Assembly: GCF_000517065.1 (NCBI RefSeq) | Contig: NZ_KI912105.1 | Coordinates: 585,635 to 649,634 of the forward strand | Origin: Alkaliflexus imshenetskii DSM 15055 | GTDB taxonomy: Bacteria > Bacteroidota > Bacteroidia > Bacteroidales > Marinilabiliaceae | Direction of reading: 5' to 3' | Length of the DNA stretch: 64,000 nucleotides | Shown here: in pieces, positions 17,816 to 27,346 of the stretch | How the letters are laid out: each line of letters starts with the position of its first letter | Position numbering within the stretch: position 1 is the stretch's first letter | The notes under the pieces: generated by a model | Seen by the model: only the letters and a program-made list of their open reading frames with translations | Databases searched by the model: none | Told to the model about the DNA's origin: nothing | Program-made: the position numbers and the translations under genes

Positions 17816-19087
17816 TTACTGTACCGATGCCTGAACAGGATTTTCAAGCACATCGAGGCTTTGCTGCAAATAGGCTTTGAAAGCCTCAAATGTGGTGACA
17901 CCATCCGGCTCCTGCTCCCAGGCTGCCAGGAAGTAATACTCCACGGTTGTCAGCGGCTTTTCGAACACCACCAGATGGCTGAGCCTGTCGGCTGTTACGC
18001 GCCCGTTTTGATGGGCAGGAAATAAAACTGCCAACCCCATGTTATCGCCAGCCAGGCTTTGTTCGCCCCACGAAGCGATGGCACGCCATTTTCCGTTGGC
18101 AGAAGTCATCTCAAACATGTCAATACCTTTTTCGATGATAAAACCAGTGGCCACATTATGCTGTGGAGTATCAAATGTGAGTAATTCACGTGTCATTCTG
18201 CTACCGGCATCAATGGTTTTTAGCGAGATAAGGTTATTTTTTGTTTCACCGGTTTGCCAGCCATAATACCATGTTTTTACCTGCGAGCGAATAAGCCCAT
18301 CGGCTTCGATTTTACACATTACGCTGTCAGTTTTCTCAACGCGCACAGCCTTTTCGCCATCAAACCAGGCAATGGAACCAATACCAAGAGAACGACCCAC
18401 TTTGAGCACATCCATGCCCCAATCGGCCATGTGGTGATACGTTTCAAAACCATCAACCCCCACATCCTGAAGCACCATATCGGTAATTTTTTTGCCAAAC
18501 ACATCGTTGGCATTGCGCCAATCGAGATACATGCGGTATCCAACCTTGTCGGACTCCCAACCCGGCCCTTCATATTTTATGAAATAGGTATGATCAGTGA
18601 AACCATCGGGTACACGCAGTGAATCAAATCTGAAAAAGTTGCCGCCACCCCGGTAAACGCCGTTGCGCCAGTTGCCCGTTGTGCGGTGCCAGAGTTCGGC
18701 CTGAGTTTTTTTCACAAATTCCACATCGCCCGGATTGCCTGCATAAACGGAGAGTGCAACTGCCCCGCCAGCCGGAATCATTGCTTCAACTACAAGCACA
18801 TCCAACCGGCCATCACCGTTGCTGTCAGACAGCTCAGCCGGCACAATTCCCAGAGGTGTTACCGCATATAAAGTACCTTGAGCGTGTTTCAGTTTACGGG
18901 TCTGATCAGCAGTTAATGCAACCTGATGAACGCCGGATAAATCGTTTGAAGCAGGGTTGTTTAACTGAACAACAAACTGCAACACACCGTTGTGACGCAC
19001 CACTGGAGCACCCTGACGCACCGATACACATGCAGCCATCAACAGCAATACAAAAAGAGATAGTATTTTTCGTGATTCTATTTTCAT
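17816..19087 (-). CDS. DUF4861 domain lipoprotein of unknown activity
   Basis: This 423-aa protein is recognised as a DUF4861 family member from its whole length. I set the start at 19087 because it gives a proper lipoprotein signal ending in MAAC. After the signal come a beta-rich N-terminal part (residues about 30-120, with a DSNGDGRLDVLVV segment), then the main domain with WHRTTGNWRNGVYRGGGN, YFIKYEGPGWESDKVGYRMYLDWRN, FGKK, DGFETYHHMADWGMDVL and WYYGWQ. Many conserved Tyr, Trp, Asp and His residues suggest an enzyme or carbohydrate-binding cleft. The family recurs in pectin loci, and here it sits between PL1 and CE12 genes, so action on an unsaturated or branched pectin fragment is likely, but no reaction is known to me. 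Confidence 0.82.
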   Translation of the reverse strand: MKIESRKILSLFVLLLMAACVSVRQGAPVVRHNGVLQFVVQLNNPASNDLSGVHQVALTADQTRKLKHAQGTLYAVTPLGIVPAELSDSNGDGRLDVLVVEAMIPAGGAVALSVYAGNPGDVEFVKKTQAELWHRTTGNWRNGVYRGGGNFFRFDSLRVPDGFTDHTYFIKYEGPGWESDKVGYRMYLDWRNANDVFGKKITDMVLQDVGVDGFETYHHMADWGMDVLKVGRSLGIGSIAWFDGEKAVRVEKTDSVMCKIEADGLIRSQVKTWYYGWQTGETKNNLISLKTIDAGSRMTRELLTFDTPQHNVATGFIIEKGIDMFEMTSANGKWRAIASWGEQSLAGDNMGLAVLFPAHQNGRVTADRLSHLVVFEKPLTTVEYYFLAAWEQEPDGVTTFEAFKAYLQQSLDVLENPVQASVQ

Positions 19088-19156
19088 TTCTGATAATTTA
19101 TAAAATTTCAATACAATTTGAACACCTTCAGACATTTCAAAACCAGTGCATGTCTG

Positions 19157-20500
19157 CTATCGTGCCACAAGGCCATTGAGATAAACCTCAATATTGGTAT
19201 ATTGATTGGAAAGATTATAACCCGCATGGTCATTGGGATTATTTGGGTCTAATCCATTGGCAACTTCCCACTCATCGGGCATGCCGTCGCCGTCGGTATC
19301 AATCATGGGTGTCCCGGGTTCCAGATAAGGCCAACCGCCCACTTCATCTTGTCCGTTGATAATGCCTCGATCACCAAAAGTGTACGTTCCAGTGCGCACC
19401 TCCTCAATGACACGCGCATCAAGGGCATCTCTAAAATGGCTGGCTCCGGCATATTTAAGCACTGCATCGTAAGCATCTTGTGCAGAAACGGCCACAAAAT
19501 CGGAAACAATATAAGGCTCAAACACTACCATATCATCCAGTTCTCCCCTGCGGGTGTTAACGCCAAGCAGATTATTTTCAGTAACCCTGTCACTGCCATG
19601 CATCACATTGCCATGAAGATAGAATTTTCCCAATGGCGCATAAGGTTCGAGAAACAGCTCCCGCTCGCTGTTGTTTGTAGCCGGTCCGGGTTTAAAATAG
19701 TTACCAATCATATTGTAAAAGCCCTCTTCGCCGCCATAGGCTGCCTTCGATTGCCAGTTGTAGACCACGTTGTTAACCATCTCCACCATCTCCTGTTGTC
19801 CATCCCGCAAACGGCGTCCTCCCTGAAAACGGGGGTTGCGACTGTTGTTGTGTGCCACCAGATTGTGATGGAAAGTGGCTTTGTTACCGCCCCAAATACC
19901 ACCATAACCATGTTCTCCTTTGTGATGGTGAGAATCGTTGAGTGCCTCGCTCACAATGGACCATTGAACGGTCAGATTTTCGATGTTATAGAGGGATAAT
20001 ACTTCGTCGTTACCCCAACTCATGCTGCAATGATCGATGATAATGTCTTTATGATTGATGCCTGTGAGAGCATCCTGCTCGAGCGGAAAAATATCGCCCG
20101 GCCGCATACGAATGTAACGCATGATGACATTGTTGGCGCGAATGCGAACACCATGTCCGGTGATGCAAATACCGGAACCTGGAGCCGACTGCCCTGCAAT
20201 GGTTAAATCGCCCTGGTCGATATAGAGCATGCTGTCGAGCTGGATATTGCCAGCCACATCAAACACAATGGTACGGGCACCCTTCATCTGTATGCCATAG
20301 CGTAAACTTCCCGGTCCGGCATCGTCCAGATTGGTGACCTTATAGATAAAACCACCGCGTCCGCCGGTAGTGTATTTTCCTGCGCCTTCGGCACCCGGAA
20401 AGGCAACCTCTTTTTGTGATGACGAATGATTGGCTGCACCACACGAAGCCAGTATTATGGCAGCAGCAACGATTATGAATGTAATGGATTTAGTGTACAT
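19157..20500 (-). CDS. PL1 pectate lyase-like lipoprotein
   Basis: This 447-aa protein is a beta-helix lyase of the Bacteroides-type PL1 subfamily. It begins AFPGAEGAGKYTTGGRGG, then TNLDDAGPGSLRYGI, DHCSMSWGNDE, GYGGIWGGNKATFHHNLVAHNNSRNPRF, and ends with a DTDGDGMPDEWE calcium-binding repeat. The HHN and SRNPRF segment carries the residues expected at the active site. I place the start at 20500, giving lipobox LASC; a longer reading to 20560 runs into the terminator of the upstream GH105 gene. Two related proteins lie at 24008-25570 and 39190-41772. Pectate or polygalacturonate cleavage by beta-elimination is expected. Confidence 0.92.
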   Translation of the reverse strand: MYTKSITFIIVAAAIILASCGAANHSSSQKEVAFPGAEGAGKYTTGGRGGFIYKVTNLDDAGPGSLRYGIQMKGARTIVFDVAGNIQLDSMLYIDQGDLTIAGQSAPGSGICITGHGVRIRANNVIMRYIRMRPGDIFPLEQDALTGINHKDIIIDHCSMSWGNDEVLSLYNIENLTVQWSIVSEALNDSHHHKGEHGYGGIWGGNKATFHHNLVAHNNSRNPRFQGGRRLRDGQQEMVEMVNNVVYNWQSKAAYGGEEGFYNMIGNYFKPGPATNNSERELFLEPYAPLGKFYLHGNVMHGSDRVTENNLLGVNTRRGELDDMVVFEPYIVSDFVAVSAQDAYDAVLKYAGASHFRDALDARVIEEVRTGTYTFGDRGIINGQDEVGGWPYLEPGTPMIDTDGDGMPDEWEVANGLDPNNPNDHAGYNLSNQYTNIEVYLNGLVAR

Positions 20501-20529
20501 AGTAGATGCGTAGATAGGGATATGAAAAC

Positions 20530-20578
20530 AAAACGAGACTGAACCGTTGCCATCAGACATTCGACTCAGTCCCGTTTT
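20530..20578 (-). terminator. Terminator downstream of GH105 (minus strand)
   Basis: AAAACGAGACTGA (20530-20542) pairs with TCAGTCCCGTTTT (20566-20578) with one mismatch. Read on the minus strand it is followed by a T-rich tail (CGTTTTGTTTTC). It falls about 180 bp after the GH105 stop and just before the PL1 start at 20500, so PL1, DUF4861, CE12 and GH28 may form their own transcription unit. Confidence 0.7.
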
Positions 20579-20755
20579 GGATTAACAAACCTGATTTAAA
20601 TAATATTTCATCTTTTGGAATAGATTAAAACCTAAGATGCCAAATAAATAGGTGCTCCGGGTCAGTCTCCGGAAAAAACACTCCATCTATCTCTTAACTA
20701 CAAACAGCGTATGCCTGCGCTGTATATGCATTTCCGGCGCAAGCCAAAGATGACC

Positions 20756-21940
20756 TTACCTGTCGAGTTCAAGCGCAGCTATAATGAATGGCGCCGTACC
20801 TTTTGGGTCGTTGTCAACAATAGTTTCGCTAATGTAATATTCGTAAGAACCGTCGCGGTATGGATTGCCTCCCAATCCGGTTGGCCCCACAATGTTTTTC
20901 ATGATGATAAGGCCATCCTCCTGCTCCACAATCAGATGTTCGATTATGCCATCAAAAGTAGTGTTGGCAATATCCCAATATTTTTTGTCGAGGTAACCAT
21001 TTTTGGCACCTTTGGCAAACACATAGGCAAACATGGCAGAACCAGAACCTTCTACGTAATTACCATCCTTGTCGCCCAAATCCAACACCTGAAACCAGAG
21101 ACCGGTTTCCGGGTCACGCACCTTCAGCAAAGCCTCAGACACATTCTGTAGAATTGTAATGATGGAATCACGATCAGGATGATTTTTTGGAAGGAAATCC
21201 AAAACATCCACAATGGCCATGGTGTACCATCCCATCGCACGCCCCCAGAAATGAGGCGATTGACCTGTTTCAGGATTGGCCCAACCCATTTCACGGCTCT
21301 CATCATAAGCATGATAAAGCAAGCCGGTATTCTCATCCAGCGTAACCTGATAAGCGAGTTTAATCTCTTTGGTTACCAAATCGAACCATTCGGGCGCGTT
21401 AAATTCCTTGGCATATTGTGCCAGAAATGGAGATGCCATATACAAACCATCGAGCCAGATTTGATTGGGATAGATTTTTTTATGCCAGAAACCACCCGAC
21501 TCGGTTTTGGGGTGTTCGCGCATTTGCTGAATGTGCAGTTCAATGGCATCGCGGTATTTCTTTTCGCCCGTACGCTTATATAGCGTAATAAGGTTTTTGG
21601 CCGGATTGATGCGGTCAATGTTATACTCTTCAACACGATAGCGATGCACGGTACCATCTTCACGCACAAAGAAATTGATGTAATCCTCCATGTACTTGGA
21701 GTATTTAGGGTCTAAATCGCCAAGTTTATCAATGGCCTGTCCCACAAAAGAGACATCGTACTGCCAACGTATACGGCCGCCGTCCATTTTCAGGAGCGTA
21801 TCGTACTGCACCATCAAGGTATTGGCCATGCGTACTGACCACTTCTCCTGGCTCTTACCGGCTGAATTGCTGCCGCTTCCGCAACCGGGCACAGCAACCA
21901 GTAAAAACAACGCTGCAATTGCAAAAATTAGTTTCTTCAT
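20756..21940 (-). CDS. GH105 unsaturated rhamnogalacturonyl hydrolase lipoprotein
   Basis: This 394-aa protein removes the unsaturated galacturonyl residue from the ends of lyase products, as in YteR-type enzymes. Signal peptide with lipobox VPGC (Cys20) is followed by an alpha/alpha-barrel: EEYNIDRINPAKNL, GGFWHKKIYPNQIWLDGLYM with the catalytic Asp164, FWGRAMGWYTMAIVDVL and the C-terminal GGNPYRDGSYEYYISE. Lipidation suggests a periplasm-facing membrane location, where SusC-imported oligosaccharides would be trimmed. A second GH105 lies at 36639-37844. The gene is followed by a terminator. Confidence 0.95.
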   Translation of the reverse strand: MKKLIFAIAALFLLVAVPGCGSGSNSAGKSQEKWSVRMANTLMVQYDTLLKMDGGRIRWQYDVSFVGQAIDKLGDLDPKYSKYMEDYINFFVREDGTVHRYRVEEYNIDRINPAKNLITLYKRTGEKKYRDAIELHIQQMREHPKTESGGFWHKKIYPNQIWLDGLYMASPFLAQYAKEFNAPEWFDLVTKEIKLAYQVTLDENTGLLYHAYDESREMGWANPETGQSPHFWGRAMGWYTMAIVDVLDFLPKNHPDRDSIITILQNVSEALLKVRDPETGLWFQVLDLGDKDGNYVEGSGSAMFAYVFAKGAKNGYLDKKYWDIANTTFDGIIEHLIVEQEDGLIIMKNIVGPTGLGGNPYRDGSYEYYISETIVDNDPKGTAPFIIAALELDR

Positions 21941-22007
21941 TGATTATTGTTTTTCAAGTTATACCAGAGATAACATCTTTGTAAAAATCAAAGAGTTAAT
22001 TATAATT

Positions 22008-23888
22008 TTATTCCACTATAAATTTTACTGTTTGGCTTCCCAAACCGGCGTTTACCTTTATGAAATATACACCTTGCTTAATCCCTTCTGTGTTGATAAC
22101 CAGCTTACTTTGTCCGGCAGGGTAGTTTTTCTTTGCGATGCCGCTCATCCGCACACCCGAAAGAGAATAGAGATCCACCGAGACAGCCATGGTCTGGGGC
22201 AAATTGATGTATAGATTCAGTTGATTTTTAACCGGATTTGGGAAAATCTCTGAATCAACAGCTAAGGTTGTCTCTCCGCCAACCGATGACGCCTTATCGC
22301 CCAGAAGCGCAGGCAAAGCCGAAGCTTCCACCAAAAGATGCTCATAAGCATAAGGCACATCAAGAACACATTCGGGACTTGTAATGTAGCTACTCGACTG
22401 AAAAACATTGTCTATCACCTGCAAGTAACCGCCCTCAATACTGTAATCAATGTGTATGGCTTTGCCCACATTCTCAAAAAAGTTGTTTTCGATGCGCACG
22501 CAAGCACCCATTCGTGAATTGATGCCATCGCCACAATTTTTATAGTAGTTATTAAAGATGTGTGCTTTGCCGAAACGGATACTGGGGATTCTGCTTCCAA
22601 GGTTATAGAAGTAGTTGTGATGCATCGTGATACGAATCACATGATCATTGGTTTGCCCGTCGCCGGAACTTATGAGCACCGACTTAAAGTGATCATGAAA
22701 AACGCTGCGTGAGATGGTGATGTGTGTGGCGCCATTTTTTATGTCGAGCAGCCCATCATAATAATCCTGGTGGTGATCCCTGTCGTTATAAAATTCACAG
22801 CCATCAATCCAGATATTTCGCGAACCATGGGTAATCTCAATCAAGTCATATTGAATCACGTGCGAAAATGTCATGTTTTGAATAATGATGTTTTGCGCGT
22901 TGGTTATTTGCATCATGATGCCCTCAATATGTGCATCATCCGTGATGCCGATAAGCGTTTTATCAGAGCGTATTTTTACCTGGCCAGTTCCTGTTATTTT
23001 GCGGTCAACAGTTACCACAAGCGGCTCATCGCTATCGAGATAGTTCTCAAGCTCCTCTTTGTTGGTGGCAAGTACGGTGCGCCCTAACTGACCACCAATG
23101 AGCAAAAATGGCGTACCCAAATCATCCTGAATGGCAGCATATCCAATAATATCAGGATTCATGGTAGTACCTTCGGGATAAAACATTGCTGTAACAACGG
23201 AGTTATCAGAAATAGCAAAAGTATGCTCCCACTCTGTTGATGGCGCATTTCCGGACCAGCTGTGAAAAAAGTTTCCCTCGTTGGCAGTAGCCCTTACGGT
23301 GATTAGAGTACCCTCGTCATAGTAAGATTGCACAGGCTCATAAGTGATAGAGCCAGCATCTTCAATGTTTTTACCTACCGATAAAGTGTACGAAGGCAGA
23401 CACTCGGCACCTGCTAAACCTTCGCCAGTAAGCTCAAGAAAATCGGTGTTAGGCAAGCCGGTTGATAACATGGCCACCAATCGGATTTTATTGACACCCT
23501 CCTTCAATTCGATAGAAAAATAGTCGGTATATGCCCAGTTGGTCCATGCACCTGTATGAACAAACTCAATAATGGCAGCTTCCACCGATTCGTTGATCAT
23601 GAGGCGTCCGTTACGAGGATTGTTCCATCCGCCAAAAGCGTAGCGCAAACGCATTTGGTAAGTGCCTGCCTGGGCGGCATCCACACTCCATAAGATATAG
23701 GCGCCCTCCGCATTGTTCACGTTGGCATAGCCCTGCGGACTTTCAAACCCCGCAACCCCTCTGTCAATAAATCCAACAACGGAACAAAAACCGGATTCAC
23801 CGGTGTAAATCTTTTTCACTTCGGCATTGGCTTGTGATACAAGCGTGACACCTAGCAGTAGAAATAATATTTTGTAGATTTTTTTCAT
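22008..23888 (-). CDS. Secreted PL1 pectate lyase with N-terminal binding module and T9SS tail
   Basis: This 626-aa protein starts at 23888 with a cleavable signal (MKKIYKILFLLLGVTLVSQANA). Next come a CBM35/CBM6-like jelly roll (about 25-165), a bacterial InlB-type repeat (about 170-245, LSVGKNIEDAGSITYEP), and a PL1 beta-helix (about 255-500) with IWIDGCEFYND, DYYDGLLDIKNGATHITIS and the catalytic arginine region GSRIPSIRFGKAHIFNNYY. The C-terminal 80 residues are a T9SS sorting domain (FPNPVKNQLNLYI ... GVYFIKV), so the enzyme should be exported to the surface or medium. It differs from the other PL1 proteins here and is closer to the classic pectate lyase Pel group. It lies 11 bp before the next PL1 gene. 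Confidence 0.93.
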   Translation of the reverse strand: MKKIYKILFLLLGVTLVSQANAEVKKIYTGESGFCSVVGFIDRGVAGFESPQGYANVNNAEGAYILWSVDAAQAGTYQMRLRYAFGGWNNPRNGRLMINESVEAAIIEFVHTGAWTNWAYTDYFSIELKEGVNKIRLVAMLSTGLPNTDFLELTGEGLAGAECLPSYTLSVGKNIEDAGSITYEPVQSYYDEGTLITVRATANEGNFFHSWSGNAPSTEWEHTFAISDNSVVTAMFYPEGTTMNPDIIGYAAIQDDLGTPFLLIGGQLGRTVLATNKEELENYLDSDEPLVVTVDRKITGTGQVKIRSDKTLIGITDDAHIEGIMMQITNAQNIIIQNMTFSHVIQYDLIEITHGSRNIWIDGCEFYNDRDHHQDYYDGLLDIKNGATHITISRSVFHDHFKSVLISSGDGQTNDHVIRITMHHNYFYNLGSRIPSIRFGKAHIFNNYYKNCGDGINSRMGACVRIENNFFENVGKAIHIDYSIEGGYLQVIDNVFQSSSYITSPECVLDVPYAYEHLLVEASALPALLGDKASSVGGETTLAVDSEIFPNPVKNQLNLYINLPQTMAVSVDLYSLSGVRMSGIAKKNYPAGQSKLVINTEGIKQGVYFIKVNAGLGSQTVKFIVE

Positions 23889-24007
23889 TCGCAACTCGAA
23901 ATTAGCATTACACAAAAGCTGAACTATTTGGTTTGATAAAAAGAATGATTTTAAGGATTTACCATGGGATGCGTTCACAGAGGCATCCCATGGCACCCTT
24001 TATAATG

Positions 24008-25570
24008 CTAGTTATCTGAACCAAACTTACTGCTGACAATGCTGTTCAGATAGACTTCAAGATTTGGATAAGTCTCATCCAGATTGTATTTCCAGGCGTC
24101 AGACGCATCGTTGGGATTGAGTCCATTAGCAATTTCCCAGGCGTCGGGCATGCCATCACCATCGGTATCAACCCAGGCTTCGCCGGGGCTCAACTCTGGC
24201 CAGCCACCCACATCCGACTGTGAGTCAATCAGTCCAAGGCGACTGCCCTTTGATCCCTGAAACTGATAGGATCCTGTTTCCACATCATTCACAATGCGTA
24301 TGTCCACAGCATCGCGACTTATTGACGCACCGGCGCGAGCCAGCACTTGCGCATAAGCTTCGGAAGCAGTATGTGTGGTTACAAAAGGCATGTTGAACTC
24401 GGTGGTAGACTTGATGCTGCTTACCCCTCCCTCGGGAAGCGGAGCGGCACCCGTATTCACATAGAACCCATTCCAGTTATCGCTGTTGGCGCTGGCAATG
24501 GATATACGATGTGTTGAAGTGAGATAAGAACCGGTATCGTCAATATAGTTTCCATTCACATAGAATACACCCCAAACACCTTTGGGCTGGCGATTGGCGC
24601 CATTGTCACCATTGGCCTCAAAGATGCGGTTAACCAGATTATTTTTGGTGGCTGTAACAGGACCGGGTTTATAATAGTTGTTCACGATGTTATATGAACC
24701 CCCTTCACCGGCATGTGCCCCATTGGCATCACCCCAGTTATAGAGCACATTGTTTCGGAAATCGACTTTTTCGTTTACAGGATCGTTTGAATAGCGACTG
24801 CCATTCATACGCGGGGTACGGCTGCGGTGATGCGCAATCAGGTTGTGATGAAAAGATGCATTCTTTCCACCCCAGATGCCACCATAACCGTGCAGACCTT
24901 TTTCATGAACGGAATTGTTCAAGCTTTCGGAGATAATGCTCCATTGCATGGTGAAGTTGGTGTTATCGTAAAAGGACGACACCTCATCGGTACCCCAACT
25001 GATGGAACAATGGTCGATGATAATATCCCGGCGGTTTTGACCTTCGAGGGCATCACCTTCCACAGCTCGCTCATCACCCATACGGAATCTGATAAAGCGA
25101 ATAATCACATTATTGGCACGCACCTGTACAGGAAAATCCCGTATGGTAATGCCATCGCCAGGCGCAGTTTGACCGGCTATGGTGATATTGCCATTGTTGA
25201 TGTTCAAGGCACGGCTTAAACGAATTGTGCCTGCCACATTAAAAACTACTACTCTGGCTCCGGAACGTTCCACCGCATAGCGCAGGGTACCCGGGCCAGC
25301 CCATGCCGGATCTTCAAGACTTGTCACTACATATACGGTGCCGCCACGGCCACCTGTAGTGTACATACCCCCCCCTTCAGCACCTGGGAAAGCAGCTACC
25401 GGACCATCAGGACCGGGAAATTCATTGTTCTCATCGTCGTCATCATCATTACCTACAGGATCTACAATTTCCACATCATCCAAATCATCATCCTTGCTAC
25501 AACTCATTACAGCAAATGACAACATGGCAACCAACAACCACAAGGGTAATTTAAAAAGAAGTCGTTTCAT
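24008..25570 (-). CDS. PL1 pectate lyase-like lipoprotein
   Basis: This 520-aa lipoprotein (lipobox VMSC, then an Asp/Glu-rich linker to about residue 60) has the same beta-helix as the PL1 at 19157-20500: AFPGAEGGGMYTTGGRGG, EDPAWAGPGTLRYAVERSG, DHCSISWGTDEVSSFYDN, GYGGIWGGKNASFHHNLIAHHRSRTPRM and a terminal DTDGDGMPDAWE repeat. The acidic linker after the lipid cysteine is the type linked with surface export of lipoproteins in this phylum. It lies upstream of the T9SS lyase and downstream of the DUF5123-type protein, so it likely belongs to the surface complex built around SusC and SusD. Confidence 0.93.
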   Translation of the reverse strand: MKRLLFKLPLWLLVAMLSFAVMSCSKDDDLDDVEIVDPVGNDDDDDENNEFPGPDGPVAAFPGAEGGGMYTTGGRGGTVYVVTSLEDPAWAGPGTLRYAVERSGARVVVFNVAGTIRLSRALNINNGNITIAGQTAPGDGITIRDFPVQVRANNVIIRFIRFRMGDERAVEGDALEGQNRRDIIIDHCSISWGTDEVSSFYDNTNFTMQWSIISESLNNSVHEKGLHGYGGIWGGKNASFHHNLIAHHRSRTPRMNGSRYSNDPVNEKVDFRNNVLYNWGDANGAHAGEGGSYNIVNNYYKPGPVTATKNNLVNRIFEANGDNGANRQPKGVWGVFYVNGNYIDDTGSYLTSTHRISIASANSDNWNGFYVNTGAAPLPEGGVSSIKSTTEFNMPFVTTHTASEAYAQVLARAGASISRDAVDIRIVNDVETGSYQFQGSKGSRLGLIDSQSDVGGWPELSPGEAWVDTDGDGMPDAWEIANGLNPNDASDAWKYNLDETYPNLEVYLNSIVSSKFGSDN

Positions 25571-25721
25571 ACTTCAAAACTTATTATCTGTTAACGATCA
25601 ACGGCCATCTCCACCAACCTGGCAACACTTTAACCCGGCAGAAGCGTCGTTAAAAATATTTATCATAAAACACAAAACAGGAAGCGCACCTATAGTCCGC
25701 TCCCTGCTTTGTATATTTTAA

Positions 25722-27326
25722 TTACCACCAGCGTGGGTCTCCGGCTGTTCCGCGACCACCAAAAGCGGTATCCTTAATGCGGTAATCTACATTGTCGGGA
25801 TTTTGGAATACATCGCCAGACGGACGGCCATAAGAAGGCACATCAATCTTACGGGTTTGACCAACTTCGGAAAGGTTCTGAGAGAAATCACTCAAAGCAT
25901 ACGAACCGGGTGAAGAGAACACAGCACCATCCACAGGCGACATACCAAACACACCACCTGTATTGGCTTCAGCATTCCAAACTGCGCCACGGGTTTTGCC
26001 CAAAATAGAGTTCTCAAACACCACCGAAGCAATGGGTGATTTTAGTTCAACCATGAAACGTCCTGCATCGCAGAAATCATTTACGGTACAGTTTTTCAGA
26101 TGGAACAAAGCGTTTGGAATATTGGAGTTGTTGCGCACCAATCCACGGTTGCTTCCTACAAATGTACTGTTGCTGTAAACAATCTCATTGATGTACGAAT
26201 CATTTTCCATTACAACCACCGCATAATCAGAAGTAGCACCGGTAAAATTCACAATTGAGTTATGGATTGTCAACTTATCCATGTGAGAGGTAGAACGATA
26301 GCGGATAAAGTTACGTCCAAACATTGAAATGATTGAATTTTCAATAACCATCTCGTTAAAACCACCCGCACCATTTTTGTTGATAAAGTGAGGATGCCAC
26401 AATGCAGGCGCAGCACTCTTATCGCCGGCGGGCGCTCCTGTAAGCTCAATATTGTCAATTCTCAGGTAATCCACACCTGGATCGGCCTGGCTGATACAAG
26501 TAGAACCTGAAATGGCATTGAAGGCAAACACTGGTTTCACAAGACCCGGCCCACCTTTAATGGTAAGGCTTACCCCAGAAACCATTGTCCAGGTTCCTTC
26601 GTGCACAAAAGTGCTACCTGATTGCAGTACAATCACCTGCCCATTTGAAGCCGAAGCAATGGCAGCAGTGATGTCATCACCATCCTTCAGGAATACGTCA
26701 CCTTCAACTTTTAAGCTGAGGGTACCACGTACATTCTCGTTATTGATAAGTGAGATGGTGTATTGCACATTGTTTTCAGCCACCTGCACCTGTTTCATTC
26801 CTGCCTCACGCTCAGCCTCCGACACTTCTACAAGAAGCGTTTCGCCAGCTGAAACAAGTGAAAGATGCGTAACAGTATTACCCGGTTGCCACTGTACATG
26901 TACAGTGCGCACATCAACCACACCGTTGTACACACGGAAATTATTAAACAGGTTTTCTACCGGAATGGAAAACTCCACATCGGCAAGTCTTGAATTCATA
27001 GAGGCGTCCTTGGCATTGGCCATCACTTTGGCCACGTAAGTAGCACCGCCATTCAATTCAGTAAACTGATAAAAAGTCTCTTCGGTGGTAACTTCATAAA
27101 CCTTTACCTCATCCAGGAAGAGCTGCAAGGTATAGGAAACCGCGCCAGGTACCGATCCCCATGAAATTTTTGCATTCACCCTGTCAACTGAAGCTTCCAC
27201 TGCGGTGGGACGGAATATTCGGGGAGCTTTCAAATCCTCCTCGTTGTCATCGTCACAACTTGTTAGCATAAATGAGAATGCCAACAATGCCATCAGATAC
27301 ACTTTTATATTTAATATCTTCTTCAT
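25722..27326 (-). CDS. DUF5123/DUF4957-type surface glycan-binding lipoprotein (SusE-like position)
   Basis: This 534-aa lipoprotein (lipobox LTSC followed by DDDNEED, a surface-export-type acidic stretch) has a fibronectin type III domain at about residues 36-125, a second beta domain to about 215, and a parallel beta-helix from about 220 ending in the DUF5123 hallmark (GGRGTAGDPRWW). The gene follows susD in the place where susE/susF genes stand in the starch system. Binding of pectin or its fragments at the cell surface is therefore likely. The beta-helix resembles polysaccharide lyases, but no lyase catalytic motif is visible, so binding is preferred over catalysis. Confidence 0.85.
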   Translation of the reverse strand: MKKILNIKVYLMALLAFSFMLTSCDDDNEEDLKAPRIFRPTAVEASVDRVNAKISWGSVPGAVSYTLQLFLDEVKVYEVTTEETFYQFTELNGGATYVAKVMANAKDASMNSRLADVEFSIPVENLFNNFRVYNGVVDVRTVHVQWQPGNTVTHLSLVSAGETLLVEVSEAEREAGMKQVQVAENNVQYTISLINNENVRGTLSLKVEGDVFLKDGDDITAAIASASNGQVIVLQSGSTFVHEGTWTMVSGVSLTIKGGPGLVKPVFAFNAISGSTCISQADPGVDYLRIDNIELTGAPAGDKSAAPALWHPHFINKNGAGGFNEMVIENSIISMFGRNFIRYRSTSHMDKLTIHNSIVNFTGATSDYAVVVMENDSYINEIVYSNSTFVGSNRGLVRNNSNIPNALFHLKNCTVNDFCDAGRFMVELKSPIASVVFENSILGKTRGAVWNAEANTGGVFGMSPVDGAVFSSPGSYALSDFSQNLSEVGQTRKIDVPSYGRPSGDVFQNPDNVDYRIKDTAFGGRGTAGDPRWW

Positions 27327-27346
27327 AATTCTAATCTTTTAAATAA

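Noticed and set aside
20501-20560. N-terminal extension of the PL1 gene to 20560
   Set aside because: It lies within a terminator hairpin and would place the lipoprotein signal 20 residues from the N-terminus.
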